From the NCBI GenBank assembly GCA_934047225.1, contig OW203998.1, positions 17,871,280-17,935,279 on the forward strand: 64,000 nt of DNA. Direction: 5' to 3'. Made by a program: the position numbers and the translations under genes. The stretch comes from Ypsolopha sequella. Its lineage: Eukaryota; Arthropoda; Insecta; Lepidoptera; Ypsolophidae. How positions within the stretch are numbered: position 1 is the first letter of the stretch; each line of letters begins with the position of its first letter. Shown piece after piece: positions 1 to 11,390 of the stretch. The notes under the pieces are model-generated. The model did not search any database. It was not told the DNA's origin and saw only the letters and a program-made list of their open reading frames with translations.

Positions 1-1317
1 TTAGTGGTCGCCTAATAATCTGTTTGTACCTCATCATTTTCACTACACGCCGACGAAAATCGTTGCAAAGGCTTTGTTTAGATAACATTCATGTTTATTT
101 TGTGAAGTAGTACAAGGTATTTGAACAAAATAGAGCCATCAAAGTTACAAACTATAATGTTAACAAAAAAAAGGAGCACTAAATAATTTATAAAACCAGG
201 AAAATGCGAGTCAAACTCGCGCACAAAAGGTTCCGTACCAAAACACGATACGGGTACGAAACCCTAAAAACATTAATATTAACAGTATACATGTAGATGT
301 CAAAGCAACACCAAGACTACAAAAACAAGGTGCTAGAATGGTAGCGCGTTACAATTATTACATTTTATTATTTATTGTTTTACTCATGGATATCGGGGGA
401 TTACGCTTAGGGGCGTGGCACATGTCGCTAACTTGCGGTCAAACTGACCTTATGCACGAGCGGCGGCTATGCGTTCCGTTTAGTTACGAAACAGATGCTG
501 AGTGCGTTACGTGTTTTAGAATATTTAAAAAATTCCTAATTATTAAATGAAAATCTGGAAAAACAGGACAATCATAACAAACCTTAAGACAAGTTGCATG
601 TCCTACCACCGGTAAGTAAGCAACTATTTACTGCATCTATTTTTAAAATTAATTTTGCGTTATCTATTCGACACGACGTGGCTGTTGAAGCGTTTACTTT
701 AGTGATCCGCAAAGCTCCGATATTATCGATATCGATAGTGTGAAATGTGAAATTTTTGTTTATTAAATGCCTATATCGACGTCTTTTGTTACTTTACAAT
801 ATTTACGACATTACTTGATTACTTTCTTAACCAAAAGCTTGTTTAAGGTTAATTATTTTAAATAACAAAAATCAGATATTGGCTTTTCTTATTCAGTTTG
901 TTGCTTATCTGTAAACTATGCGGTACACTTTCGTTAACATTTTTCCTAGTTTTATTTGTAAACACTTTTTGATAATCAAATCACCTATAAACTGAAAGTT
1001 AGAAAGTGGAATACCAAAGAAAGATACGCTATTTCAATAATTTAATTTGAAAAAAAAAAGATATATTACTTTTTTACGGACAATTGTATTTTTGAAATGG
1101 TAAAGTTGAACATCTTTTGAAATTACTTTTAAAACAAGACTATACTAATTCAATACAATCAAAAGAGCATTCCGTAAAGGTCCAATTATTAGGAAAAAAA
1201 TTAAAACGGCAAAATATCCGTTACGATTTTAAAAACCAACGTAAACACCATAATGAATAATTTTAATGGATTTTACATTCAAAAAGTAACCCTGTAAAGT
1301 AAATTCACCGTTTTCGA
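1..1317. other. AT-rich stretch without a supported gene
   Basis: I see no coding signal here. Bases about 195-275 carry a short match to the repeat that also occurs at 23553-23860 (gcgagtc..., ccgtacc..., gggtacgaaaccctaa). The open frame at 338-550 has no recognisable domain. Confidence 0.5.
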
Positions 1318-1500
1318 ATTTTAAACTTTAAAATTCTAATTTACAGAAACAAATGGAAACTTTGCTATGGCAGCAAACATAATACATAGGTAATAAGGTT
1401 TTGTTAAGGAACTATTGAGTAAATTTTTAATATAAGTGTACTGTTTCGATTTATTAGAATAATACGCGTATTTCACAATCCGGCTGCTAAACGGCTCTTC
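1318..1500 (+). repeat. Repeat family D, single arm
   Basis: This segment matches the right arm of the foldback at 29735-30110 over about 180 bp: 'ctaatttacagaaac', 'ggaaactttgc', 'aacatagg/acataggta', 'aaggttttgtt', 'caatccgg'. Here only one arm is present. No protein is encoded and the function is unknown. Confidence 0.65.
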
Positions 1501-1884
1501 AGTACTTATTATAAAATTATATTTAGAGGAATACTACAAAGAGTAAAATTACCTCTATTATTATTACCAAGACTCCTCTACCTTTCACCTTTACAAGGAA
1601 ATGTCAGCTCCTCTTTCAATACAACAACGGTGCGTTATTTACTACAAAGAGGACGACCTCTATTCTGACCGTTATGTATATTCCTCAATGACATTAAACT
1701 GGAACTTTGTTGGTATGAATATTGTAATTTCATATCTGTTGGTATTGAATAGACAATAAATAGCTTTTATTCAGAAGCATTGGGAGCTTTAAACAAGGTA
1801 AGGCTTTGAGGTGAGGATAATGACTTTGATAACACTGAATATAATGTTTCTCTGTCGACTTAGAGACCGTGCTTTTGAAATTAA
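1501..1884. other. No recognised content
   Basis: AT-rich sequence lying between repeat D and a HINE-like copy. I see no open frame, inverted repeat or match to the other repeats in the window. Confidence 0.4.
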
Positions 1885-2235
1885 TAGTAGTTTATGCTAC
1901 AAGGGCGCAAAGGAATAATTAAACGTAACCGAGTAATTTATTGCTTTTACGCTCGTGTATCATACTACATTTTTCAATGCATAGTGTGAGGAAATGAAAA
2001 CAAATATAATCTTGTGAACTTTAAATTATAATTGGCTTAAAAGGACTGTATCCATAGCCGTTAAACGGTGTAAAAAAAGTATAACGTCTATGGTACACAG
2101 GAAAGGCTGCAGGTTAGCCAACCACTGTAAATAAATAAAAAAATAATAATATTAAAGCCCTAGGGCAAAATAATCGACTTTCTGTTCAGTTTTGATGCAT
2201 AAAAAGTGGGCCTTTACGAGCACATGCATTGAAAA
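1885..2235 (-). mobile_element. HINE-like element, copy 1, with deleted hairpin centre
   Basis: Minus-strand copy of the family described at 39898-40290. It starts with TAGTAGTTTATGC and ends with GCATTGAAAA. Compared with the other copies, the centre of the terminal palindrome (the 'cgatttaaaacacgagcgtagcg' type segment) is missing, so this copy is shorter (351 bp). Loss of the palindrome centre fits slippage across a hairpin. Confidence 0.75.
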
Positions 2236-2530
2236 GAAAATTATTATCAGAAGAGTATCACACACACTTCGTGTTAAATGTGCATATTTCTTACATGTTT
2301 GTATGTAATTCTATACATACGAACTTTTGTATGTATGTATTGTCTGTTTTGTTTGTCTCACTTATTGTTTTTCGATAATTAATTAAATAAACTTAGGGTT
2401 AACCATGTATTTTAATACCATTAAAATACTGCAGACCACAATCCGGATGCCTTGGTAATCCGCCAAGGGCCTGTTTTTTGCCTATCTGGATAAGCGAGGT
2501 CCTACTGTATTAATAATTTGCAGTATTCCG
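2236..2530. other. No gene; small imperfect repeats
   Basis: Contains a short run rich in 'tgtatgtatgtat' (about 2297-2340) and a small inverted motif around 2450-2480 (ttggtaatccgccaagg). Nothing coding is visible. Confidence 0.35.
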
Positions 2531-2535
2531 CTTAA

Positions 2536-2925
2536 GAGGCTATGCGAATTTTATTTTTGTCACTGTCACTCCAAGCGAAAAATCACGCAGTGCGAGAGGG
2601 ACGGATTCAGGGCAAAAGGTAAAAAAGTTGGTTTTATATTTTTATTAAAAAAACTGAAATAGCTAGAAAAATTTCAAATACCAAATCTCTAGATATTGTT
2701 GAAACACACCTAATAAAATACGTTTGAGTTCTGTATATGGTTCTTATTCGTTAAACGAGGAAAAAAAGTGTGTTTAAAGACCTCATTTCAACAATTATTT
2801 CTATCGAGGAAAATTTATCCATACATGTTTTCAATTTCAAAACCCTAGGTAATATAATCAAAATGCTTATATCAGAAATTTATTGAAATACACAGAAAAG
2901 AAATACCCGTATTTCTCTTACCATG
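2536..2925 (+). mobile_element. TTAA-flanked MITE, subfamily A
   Basis: Preceded by TTAA (2532-2535). The interior shares long blocks with 9069-9440 and 30923-31340: 'gtcactgtcactccaagcg', 'cagtgcgagagggacgga', 'tctagatattgttgaaac', 'cctcatttcaacaat', 'tatcgagga'. No transposase is encoded; the small frames across it have no domain. The right terminus (expected TATCGCC) is degraded. It belongs to the same superfamily as the GGCG-ended elements at 19140 and 60712. Confidence 0.7.
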
Positions 2926-3691
2926 CAATTCAAAATACAGACTCAAGCCCCACTCGCCTTGGTAAGTGTTTAGAGGAATATTACGAATTATTAATATATC
3001 CATATTATAATCCACAAGCTCAAATATGGTTTCTATTCAATGATCATAAAATAATTTTCCAACATACTTGCTCCTAACGACGCTCTTACTGCACCGATTT
3101 TAGGATCAAAATGCTACTTATTAAACACGCGTGCTTTTTACTTTATATTACCGCACTAGTGCTTTTTACTTCATACTTTTTTTTAAATTTCGGCAAAGAG
3201 TTTTTATGTCTAAGAAACATACCTGTGAATAAATAAACTGTGTTAATTAAATATAATAAATAATGGTTTCATTGATTTCATATTTGATAACCAAAACTTA
3301 TCAAATACATAAATATTCAGTTTATATCATCTTAACAATTAGGATGTTTTACGGTTTTGGTGCCTTTTCTTCCAACGGTACTGGCAGGCAACACGCACGG
3401 TAACGCGCAGAAAAAGAAAAATTCGCCCGCCATTTTCAACAAATACATGTATTTATTTATTTAATATATGTATTTGCCTAAATGTAGTTGTGCTTAGTGC
3501 TTCTTTTCAAAAATGTCAACTTCACGTTTTTACAGAGCCATATTTTACGCCGCCGGAAATACTGATATGGTGATAGCCTGTTGATATCAAAATCAAAGAG
3601 AAAAAGTACACGCTGGCTTTCGGAAGCACGGTTAGGACCAAAAATAGTATTGACATCAAAACTTAATCCAACCATGGACGAATAAATACTT
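2926..3691. other. No recognised gene
   Basis: Low-complexity, AT-rich sequence. The minus-strand open frame at 3478-3675 has no recognisable domain and lies directly upstream of the Crypton relic, so it may be decayed 5' sequence of that element. Confidence 0.35.
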
Positions 3692-3832
3692 TTGTCTATG
3701 ATCCAACTTAACTGCGTTTCTAAAGAAACGTTCAGACTGTTCTATACTATACGGAAATCCAAGGTATCGTCACCAAGTGACGTTGAAAAGTTTTTGAAAG
3801 AAGCTCCAGATGGCCAGTACCTGGCAACAAAG
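3692..3832 (+). pseudogene. Crypton-type tyrosine recombinase relic, end of exon 1
   Basis: The last 24 or so codons read KVSSPSDVEKFLKEAPDGQY then LATK. They align with KSKVFTAEEVQKFLNEAPDE then IYLAIK at the end of exon 1 of the Crypton gene at 16048-17276. In both copies the lysine codon AAG is followed directly by an intron donor (GGTAAGT here, GGTACCT there). The downstream catalytic exon is absent; the next 500 bp give no recombinase match. The preceding 24 residues do not align convincingly. I read this as an old truncated copy. It supports the intron as an ancestral feature of this Crypton lineage. Confidence 0.7.
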
Positions 3833-6039
3833 GTAAGTTTAATACGAGTAACGTCTCTATACTTTATTTTTTATGATATTTTACTTATTTTTTCCTCACA
3901 AGTGTGTTGAAAAACGTCGTATAAAACGCGTGAGCGTTGGTAATTAATTACACATTTAACTCCATTACGCCCCCGCCCTTCGGGCTGTGTCTGCAATCGA
4001 GCCTTGTGTGTAAGGACCACTTTAGCTCACTTGTATCATAATGTACTATTAAAGTAGGTATTTGTAAAATTAACATTTTTATCTGTTGCGTGAATCATAA
4101 TAACCTGTGTTTCTGAAAATTTGATCAACAAAACATTGTTTTATTGTACAGTCGTCAGTAGTTTAAGCTCCCTATCTGTGAACGATTTTAGTAGCTTGGA
4201 CGCCGCAATAAAACTACCAATACGTAGCTTGTCATGCTGACGTCATAGATTCTTAATAATATTAGGATGTAAAATTGTAAATCCTACACAGAATAAAAGG
4301 TTTGATCTTCACTATAAGTATAATATCAATACTTTTAGCAGCAATAATCAGCGAAGGGATCTAAGGTAGGTCAAAATCACTCAAGTCAGACTCCACTTGC
4401 TTTTACACCTAGCAATTTTAACATTACAGTAAAAATGATCCTTATTTGTGGGGAGGAAGAAATAATGTTCCTTGATTTGTTTCTAACGGTGAAATCGTCG
4501 TTCTATATCGCCGTCGTCTTTGAGAGTAAGCTTTTATCCGATATTTTTTCTTCATTCCTTTTTTCTACCGAAATAAAAGGATTATGAGTGTAATATACTT
4601 TTTACGTAGTGTGGAAGAACGTCGAACAGATTTGATATTTTTCGTTTTGTTTTTTGTGTGAATTGTTTGGGTAATGTATTTTATTTATTTTGTTCCTTTT
4701 TCAACAGTTTTTGAACGATTGTACTGGTTCTACCACAGATGCAATCAAAATGAAACTTATATATATGTTTTTTCGAACCTTTTATCTTTACGTTGTAAGT
4801 AGCGTTACCTAATTAGAAACTTTCGCTCGATAGATTTTATTTTAGAAAATAGTCCTTTTTTTAGTGTTTTTTTGGTATTGTGTTTAATTTAATCCATTTG
4901 ATTTATGTGTGTCATATTTTACTATCACTACGAAAATCTTGTTTATTAACCAATGTAAGTTCAAAAATGACTTAAATGCAATATTGTAATTTTAGTCGAT
5001 TTTAATCTTAAAATTAGACTCGTTCTGAATCGTATCACGCGCATTTTGGCGCACGCGATTTTCAACTTTATGAAAGTTAGTCTACGGGTTATAATTGCAA
5101 AGCCGCTGTTTGCCTGAGGAAGGCTTCGTCTTAACGCGCTGCGTGGAATACGTTTTTAGTTTTTATGAAAACCCAGATGGTCCCGTATATAAACCGTGAA
5201 TCTTTACGTATATAAATATTATAAATGTGATAATGTAAAATTATTCTTGCTACACTAAGCTAGATAACAGTAAATCATTAAAATCAATTCAGTAGTTATT
5301 ACCAGATGCGTGTTGTTCATTGACACAAAGGCTTGTAAATAAACAATTACGAAATGGAATTATGTTTCAAAATATTTAAAGGAAGTTTTTACAATTTTGT
5401 CATTTTAAATGACATTTTCAATGACAATTTCTTGAAACAGAACAATACTTTTCTTATTAAAATAAATTACTTTTCTTCAGAATGTATCTCAAATCTGTAT
5501 TTCTTGAAAAAATAAAGCAGCACAAAGTATTCCCAGATGCTGCACTGCTGCAAATTATTTTTCAAACGAGAAGTATATTTTTTCTCACATTTATTCGAAA
5601 CTTTCTCTTTGTGAGAAATAAACGCTTAAAATTTAAATTCTTAGGTAGAATTAAATAGTAACCTGAAATATACGGAATACAGGGCTGAGGTCGAAAAATA
5701 TATTAATTATCAAAAGACAAGCATGGGTATCATGTTAGTTTTGTGCAACAGTTGACTACTAAACAATGATGGTGAATCATCTACATCATAAAAATCTTAC
5801 CACTACGTATAATACATTCTTATAGCAGAGAATATAAAGTATTACTACTTATACTCGTAGTTAGTTGCTCAAGTAATACATTTTTTTACTAGTGATTTTA
5901 TTTTGTATTAAAAGTCTGCATAATAGATATAACGGTATTGAATAAAGAGCCTAACTCAGAAGAGAACCTCGTTCACACTACCCTAAAGCAAATTACTTAA
6001 CAAACAAATACATACCATTTTCTGTAAACCTTATTATCT
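3833..6039. other. Long AT-rich stretch; no supported gene
   Basis: No open frame with a domain on either strand. A frame open from about 4337 to 4585 includes SSQTPLAFTPSNFNITVKM, faintly like the Crypton C-terminal tail (SSQTHTQT..., CNNFTINFN), but is too weak to call. A sequence at 5826-5850 (agagaatataaagtatta) recurs at 17880 and 35442. Confidence 0.35.
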
Positions 6040-6478
6040 AAATATATAAAACAAAGTCGTGTTAGTTACACCACTTATAACTCAAGATCGGCTGGATCGA
6101 TGTTAGTTATCTCTTTTTTGGTGTATTCTTCTCCGCTTCGAATAGCAGAATAATTAATAAAATATCGGATAAATTGTCGAATAACAATAAATTAATTAAT
6201 TAATTTTACGAAACCCCAAGTTTTAAAAATCGTTCAGTTATTCCAAGAACTATTATTTCTGCATATATTCAATACCCTACGCTAAGCCTAAAAACGGTAC
6301 TGAAACTACATGGGTCCCTGCCATTCTTCTTTCGCAATGGCAAGCAAGAAAACATTTCTGTATTTGCAAAAAAGTCGTATTAATGTTATTACCTTAATGA
6401 AATCTTAAATTAAGTTTAACTAAAGTTAACACGATATTATTAGACTGTTAGGCGGAACGAAGTTCGCCGGGTCAGCTA
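6040..6478 (+). mobile_element. Helitron-like or related non-autonomous element ending in CTAGT
   Basis: Ends with 'cggaacgaagttcgccggg' followed by tCAGCTAGT. This small inverted hairpin just before CTAGT resembles the 3' end of insect non-autonomous Helitrons. The body carries the often-seen 'ataactcaagatcggctgga' segment. The 5' end (near 'ataaaacaaagtcgtgttagt') is placed by resemblance only. Confidence 0.45.
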
Positions 6479-6633
6479 GTAAATACATAAAAAACATTGC
6501 AAGTAAAGAAGAAGATAACAATTGGCGGGGTTATCGCTTAGTGATTTCTTCCAGACAACTGCAGTGTTGACAAAACTCAAGCATGTGTGACGTAAACTTG
6601 AAAGCTTTTGTTTTTGTTTAGTAATCATTACAT

Positions 6634-6786
6634 AGTATAAAACAAAGTCGCTTCCCGCTGTCTGTATGCTTAGATCTTTAAAAATACGCAACGGATTTTG
6701 ATGCGTTTTTTTTAATAGATAGAGTGATTCAAGAGGAAAGTTTATATGTATAACACATGCCCGTGCAAAGCCGGGGCGGATAGCTA
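6634..6786 (+). mobile_element. Short Helitron-like element
   Basis: About 150 bp, starting near 'tataaaacaaagtcgcttcc' and ending 'cgtgcaaagccggggcgg' then atagCTAGT. The internal 'aacggattttgatgcg' and 'atagagtgattcaagaggaa' blocks are, to my knowledge, characteristic of a very common short lepidopteran repeat. No coding capacity. It lies 156 bp after another element with the same CTAGT terminus. Confidence 0.6.
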
Positions 6787-7039
6787 GTTTAATATAAAAA
6801 AATCTCTAAAGCCCAAAATATTTGTAAGTATGCATACTGGTAAGGGTGGCAACAATCTGTTCACATTTCCTTGCTCAGGAGGTCGTTTCCCGCGTCCTGT
6901 GTGTGTAATAAAATGTTTACTGTTTAGGCCAGTTCTTCCTGTTATTACCCGAAAGGTTCGGCTGGTAATGCTCTTTTATCGCGAGATTGTTGGGATCTTT
7001 AAGGGTCTATTCTCCAGATTTGTATTAAAATATTAAGAA
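6787..7039. other. Unassigned spacer
   Basis: Holds one plus-strand open frame (6830-7036, 68 residues) of slightly higher GC. It has no motif I recognise, and I do not call it a gene. Confidence 0.3.
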
Positions 7040-7255
7040 ATAATTATAACGGCAAAATACAACTTTTAGCTAAGACTAAATGATAGCCTTAAAATAATTG
7101 GATATTGGATTATTTTAGGATTTTACGAATGGTATCATGGAAAGCCAATGGTTTTATAGCTATTGTAATATCATTAAAATATGTTTATACATAAAGCAAA
7201 CCATTGTTAAAAGTGGTCTTAGCTAAAAGTTGCATTTTGGTCGTTATAATTATTC
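7040..7255. mobile_element. MITE with about 40-bp terminal inverted repeats
   Basis: The left end reads aattataacggcaaaata, then caacttttagctaagac; the right end is its near reverse complement (gtcttagctaaaagttgca ... cgttataatt). The interior is AT-rich and non-coding. A dinucleotide or trinucleotide target duplication cannot be fixed because the flanks are also AT-rich. Confidence 0.7.
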
Positions 7256-8450
7256 CTAATATTTTGTTACAAATGCGAAGAACTGACCCTTAATATTGTA
7301 AATCAGGTTTTTTTTACTTACTTCAAATTTATCTAGCCAAGCATCCCCTATTTCTAGATTTCTCATTATTTATGCATCTATGTTTTTAATTTTTATAAGA
7401 TAATCTAAAATAGCAAGCAAGATTTCCAAACTCCAAAATGTAGATTTTGTTAAAACCTATCTAATAAATATTCGTCGAACGAGTAGAAAAAATTCGTCAA
7501 ACGAGGAGAAATAAATTTCTATCGATGAAAAATTAGGGACGATAGGGCTCATCGTTCATCATGGGACGTAATACCTAATCGTCGGTGAAACGTGGGTGCA
7601 CGAGTGTGAACTGTGACTTGCATCTCACAGTCAAAACTCGTCTGACACCCCCTCGGGGATTCATGTCGTAACAATGTATCTGCATCTTATATATCCCAAA
7701 TTTCAACTAAATCGGCAAAGTTGTACTTGAGTACAGACAGACAGACAAAAGGACATCGAAAGTTTTCGTTTTTTTGCGGACAAGGTTTCAAGTATTCATC
7801 CACTCCAAGTAAAAAATATTTCGTAACAAACATGAAATTGACTTTGCCGTTCGGGTATATCGCTGGCATGCATTCAATTTGAGCAGAAACTCCGTCACGG
7901 ACTCCCCCGATTATCCGGATATGATCCCAGTTCCGGATGTCATTTCTCAAAATAGCGTTCGGGTTTCATATCCGGTATGGCAGATACACGTGAAACTACG
8001 AGTTATCTTATCTGGGTCATTTCATGAGTGAGTTTTACCGTATCCCAAATGACTTGGTTGAATTTCTTACGATTTCCCAGCCTGACTTATCACCGGACTT
8101 CTAAAGGTCCTTAAAAATTATTCTAGTTTAAGAATCAACTGATCTAATTACAAGTATGATTAACACTATTAAAAACGCAGAAAAAGCACACACATAAAAA
8201 ATATAGCAGCTTCTTCTACACCAGAAAACTAAATAAATTTCTTTTTAATTCAGTTTAATTTATAATATGTTTATTTTTAGGTCTTTAGTTTAAGTTTTCA
8301 GTATTTATAGGATTATTTATTTTTAATTTTTGGTATATATATTTTTATTTGTTATGTAATTAATTATTTACTTATTGTGTTTAAAATGAAAGTTTCATAG
8401 ACAATAATAAGTTAATTTAACATTTATCATTAACCTAAGCGTGATTTCCG
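7256..8450. other. No gene; diffuse repeat relics
   Basis: Bases 7440-7540 carry fragments similar to the TTAA subfamily A interior ('ttgttaaaacctatctaataaa', 'cgtcaaacgaggag', 'tatcgatga'). Bases 7660-7770 hold the segment 'aaatttcaactaaatcgg' and a short (GACA)n run, typical of a dispersed insect repeat. The minus-strand frame at 7687-7950 has no domain. Confidence 0.4.
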
Positions 8451-8454
8451 CGCT

Positions 8455-8800
8455 ATGATTTGTTACGACTACAAAAAAGGTTTAAAGCCCCAAGAATGTT
8501 TTGAACTTTTGGCTACTACTTTTGATGAGTTGGCTTGTTGACGAGCAACAGTATTTAATTGGTTTGCTGAGTTTTATGGATGCCGGGGAAGTTTTGAAGT
8601 TGAAACGCAGAAAGGTAGGCCGCCATCCGCAATCACGCAGAAAAGCTTCCGTTTTACCTGTTTCCAAAAATCTAAGAAAAGATAAAGAGAAAGGGGTTTA
8701 AAAGCATCGAAGATCCCTGGCTGCTTATAAATTTGGGATTTCTAAGGTGTCTAAAGAAAAGCGGTCAGAAATATTTTTCAAGTGATTCAGACGAATGGAA
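8455..8800 (+). pseudogene. Mariner-type transposase relic, N-terminal DNA-binding region
   Basis: From the ATG at 8455 the frame reads MICYDYKKGLKPQECFELLA, an apparent first helix-turn-helix of a Tc1/mariner transposase, and stops at TGA about 8540. In a shifted frame the sequence continues RATVFNWFAEFYGCRGSFEV, then ETQKGRPPSAITQKSF. This matches the second helix-turn-helix followed by the AT-hook-like GRP linker. Further frame breaks follow, with 'YKFGISKVS' perhaps the start of the second HTH region. The catalytic domain is missing. Resemblance is to the family architecture; the subfamily cannot be set. Terminal inverted repeats were not found. Confidence 0.7.
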
Positions 8801-9068
8801 AAGTGACGTGATCAAGGTAAATACTTCGAAACAAGGCAAATACTTCGAAAAGTTCGATACTTTTAATAAATAATAAATTTTATAATGGATGAGTATCCAG
8901 TTTCTTTTAGAATGCCCCTCGAAATATGTTAATAAGAAAAGTCCGCATTCTAAAATAATTCATACCAGCCATAACAGACACTCAACCCAACAACGTGGGA
9001 GAGTTCGTTCATATCACAGAACTAGTTCATATGGTCATTTGGTGCACAATATTGAAAAGCAACATTAG

Positions 9069-9440
9069 GGCGATATGCGAAAGAAATACGGGTGTTTCTT
9101 TTCTGTGTATTTCATGAAATATACGAAAAATTTTAATAAATTTCTGGTATATGCATTTTGACTATATAATCTAGGGTTTTGAAATTGGAAAACATTTTCG
9201 GATAAATTTTCCTCGATAGAAATAATTGTTGAAATGAGGTCTTCGAACACACTTTTTCTCCTCGTTTGACGAATAGAAACCATATACAGAACTCAAACAT
9301 ATTTTATTAGGTGTGTTTTAACAATATCTAGAGATTTAATATTTAAAAATTTTAGTTTTTTTAATAAAAATATAAAACCAACTTTTTTCCCTTTTGCCCT
9401 GAATCCACCCCTCTCGCACTGCGCGAATTTTCGCTTGTAA
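9069..9440 (-). mobile_element. TTAA-type MITE, subfamily A (inverted copy)
   Basis: Begins GGCGATATGCGAAAG after 'TTAG', which may be a decayed TTAA, and runs through the shared blocks 'tcgatagaaataattgttg', 'tgaggtcttcgaacacac', 'aacaatatctagaga' and 'ctcgcactgcgcga'. It is the reverse complement of the copy at 2536-2925. The far end is unclear. Non-coding. Confidence 0.7.
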
Positions 9441-9757
9441 GTAAGTAAAAGTTTTTGCAGGTCGATAAAAACGTTCTTCTACTACCAATCCACATCTTAA
9501 TGCTCCAGACTAATAACTTGGCTTCAGAATTAAGTTCAACAACTCCATAAACTATAAACTAATCCTGGGCCGTCCTAAATTCTAGAACCCTTGTTTGAAA
9601 CGATCCGTGACCACAAAAGTAATCAAACTAAAACTGTCAAAGAATTAAAGCTTCCCCCCGTCTGCCATCGAATAACCCCTCAGGGATCTTTAATAACAGG
9701 GTCAGAGGGAGACAGGGTAGTGAATTTTAAACTAGTAGCTAATTGTGTCGATTCGGT
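9441..9757. other. Unassigned spacer
   Basis: No gene or repeat match seen. A locally GC-richer patch at 9650-9715 (cccccgtctgcc..., cagggtcagagggagacagg) is unassigned. Confidence 0.35.
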
Positions 9758-9863
9758 TTAACTTATTTAACAGGACTTAACTTAAGTGTTCTGTCTTTTT
9801 CTTACCGTATCGAAAAGACAAAGATGGGACGCATAAAATAAGGTTAGTCCTGTCAAATAAGTT
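9758..9863. mobile_element. Small foldback MITE
   Basis: The arms 'aacttatttaacaggactta' and 'gttagtcctgtcaaataagt' are reverse complements separated by about 65 bp. The 3' edge overlaps the TTAA that precedes the next element. A related left half recurs at 30718-30790 ('aacttatttgacaggactaa'). Confidence 0.65.
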
Positions 9864-9865
9864 AA

Positions 9866-10260
9866 GGCGCTACGGAAATAAAATCGACACTTTAAGGACT
9901 TGCATATCTACTTCAGTAAATAATGTATTATTTTGATAAAATAGTATATTGTTTTTGGATTCTTTTTCTGGGGATCTGTTAAAACAGAAACGCGATTGGA
10001 GAAATTCGGCTCGATACAAATATTTATTGAAATGAGGTCCTTTTCGACACCAATTCTCCTGGTGTGACGATTTAGAATGACATATAGACTGCAACTATAT
10101 TTTATTAGATGGGTTTTAACGGTATCTAGGACCTGGTTAAAAGGAAATTTTGATAGCAACTTTAGTACTTTTTGCTACTTTTCCACGAATCCGTCCCTCT
10201 CGCACTGAGGATTTTTTCGCATATGGAGTAACAGGGACGCTAAAACTTTTACATATCGCC
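9866..10260 (-). mobile_element. TTAA-flanked MITE, subfamily B (inverted copy)
   Basis: Starts GGCGCTACGG right after TTAA (9862-9865) and ends ACATATCGCC, followed by TTTA, a one-base variant of the duplication. It matches 60712-61130 in reverse: 'gcatatctacttcag', 'aaattcggctcgata', 'ggtatctaggacctggtt', 'cgctaaaacttttacatatc'. The minus-strand open frames across it are fortuitous. Confidence 0.8.
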
Positions 10261-11109
10261 TTTAGTCGTGTCACACTGAATCGACACCATTATGTAGTTG
10301 TGTGAGTAGCGTCCTCATGTAATATTTTCGCTGGTATCACATAGCGTCAACCTTTTGTCTCAGCCTCTTTAGTTTTGTATCGGAGCTAATACTTTGCGGT
10401 CTGAGGTAAATGGAATACGTTACGGAAAATTACAAAATTAATTTTAAAAATATGAATCACAAAGTAATTGTAAAAAGACAACAAATTTACAATTTTAAAC
10501 TACTTATAATTAAATGTAAGGTACGTAATAAGGAAAAAATCAAAATTTCTAATAAAATCAATCAAATCAGCACAATTAGAAATTCGGAGAATATGCTTGA
10601 AATAATCGATTCACGTGACCCGTGACTTGATTGATGTTGAACAATATTTTCTTTAGTATAAAGGTAATAAAAGTACCTACAATCTAACCTACAGTAAACA
10701 ATCTGAATTATATAAAAGAATTGGACACATTTAAACTTACTTTAAAATGAATGGAAAAAACAATAAAAAAAGTGTTCGAGACTTCAAAAAAATAGTACAC
10801 CTATAAATAAATATTACCACTTCAAAAAATCTTAAACGCGTACACAAATAATACGTTTGCACTATAAAATAATGTTGACGACTATACAAAATATTTGAAA
10901 CGCATCAAAATAATGCTCTCCACAACAGAACTTATATTTCGCACTATTATCAACCATATTTTTTTTCCTAACTAATTGGGAAGAAAAAAGGAATTTAGCC
11001 CATGTCTGAGTTTTTAATTAAACAAAAATCGTAATTTTTTTTGACAAATGGTTAACATGCCAATCATACTGATAACCAATGCAGATATAATGTACCAAAG
11101 TTACTACTG
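10261..11109. other. No recognised gene
   Basis: AT-rich. The lysine/asparagine-rich open frame at 10410-10625 reflects base composition. No repeat shared with the rest of the window was noticed. Confidence 0.4.
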
Positions 11110-11350
11110 CAACTGGTGCGGCGCTGTGGGAGTGCAGCCCCTTCGCCCTTGTTTAACAAAATACAGGCACCCATGCTCACCTCCGCAGCTTCAGTTTGCT
11201 GGTCACCGCACAGGAACAGCCTCAGCCGCTATGGCTCGCACGGGTTCTTATACTTTGTTACTGCGGGCGTGGGCTGCCCTCGCTCCGTGCCTCCGGCTTT
11301 TTGTATACAATCTAGGGGTAGTAATCTCAATACTGCGTGGAGTCTGGTTA
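11110..11350. other. GC-rich patch, unassigned, possibly a decayed coding fragment
   Basis: About 240 bp noticeably richer in GC than its surroundings, open in two plus-strand frames at once and partly open on the minus strand. Two overlapping frames without a shared motif argue against a real gene. The composition suggests an inserted fragment of a transposon coding region, but I cannot name it. Confidence 0.3.
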
Positions 11351-11390
11351 CTTTGATTCGGTTTCGGAACAGATTTAACCTATAAAATTA

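Noticed and set aside
4337..4585. Crypton C-terminal tail belonging to the relic at 3692
   Set aside because: Only a weak low-complexity similarity (SSQT..., NFNITV) is seen; not enough to call.
11048..11385. Two overlapping plus-strand frames of 102 and 89 residues
   Set aside because: They are in different frames over one GC-rich patch with no domain, so at most one could be real and neither shows family features.
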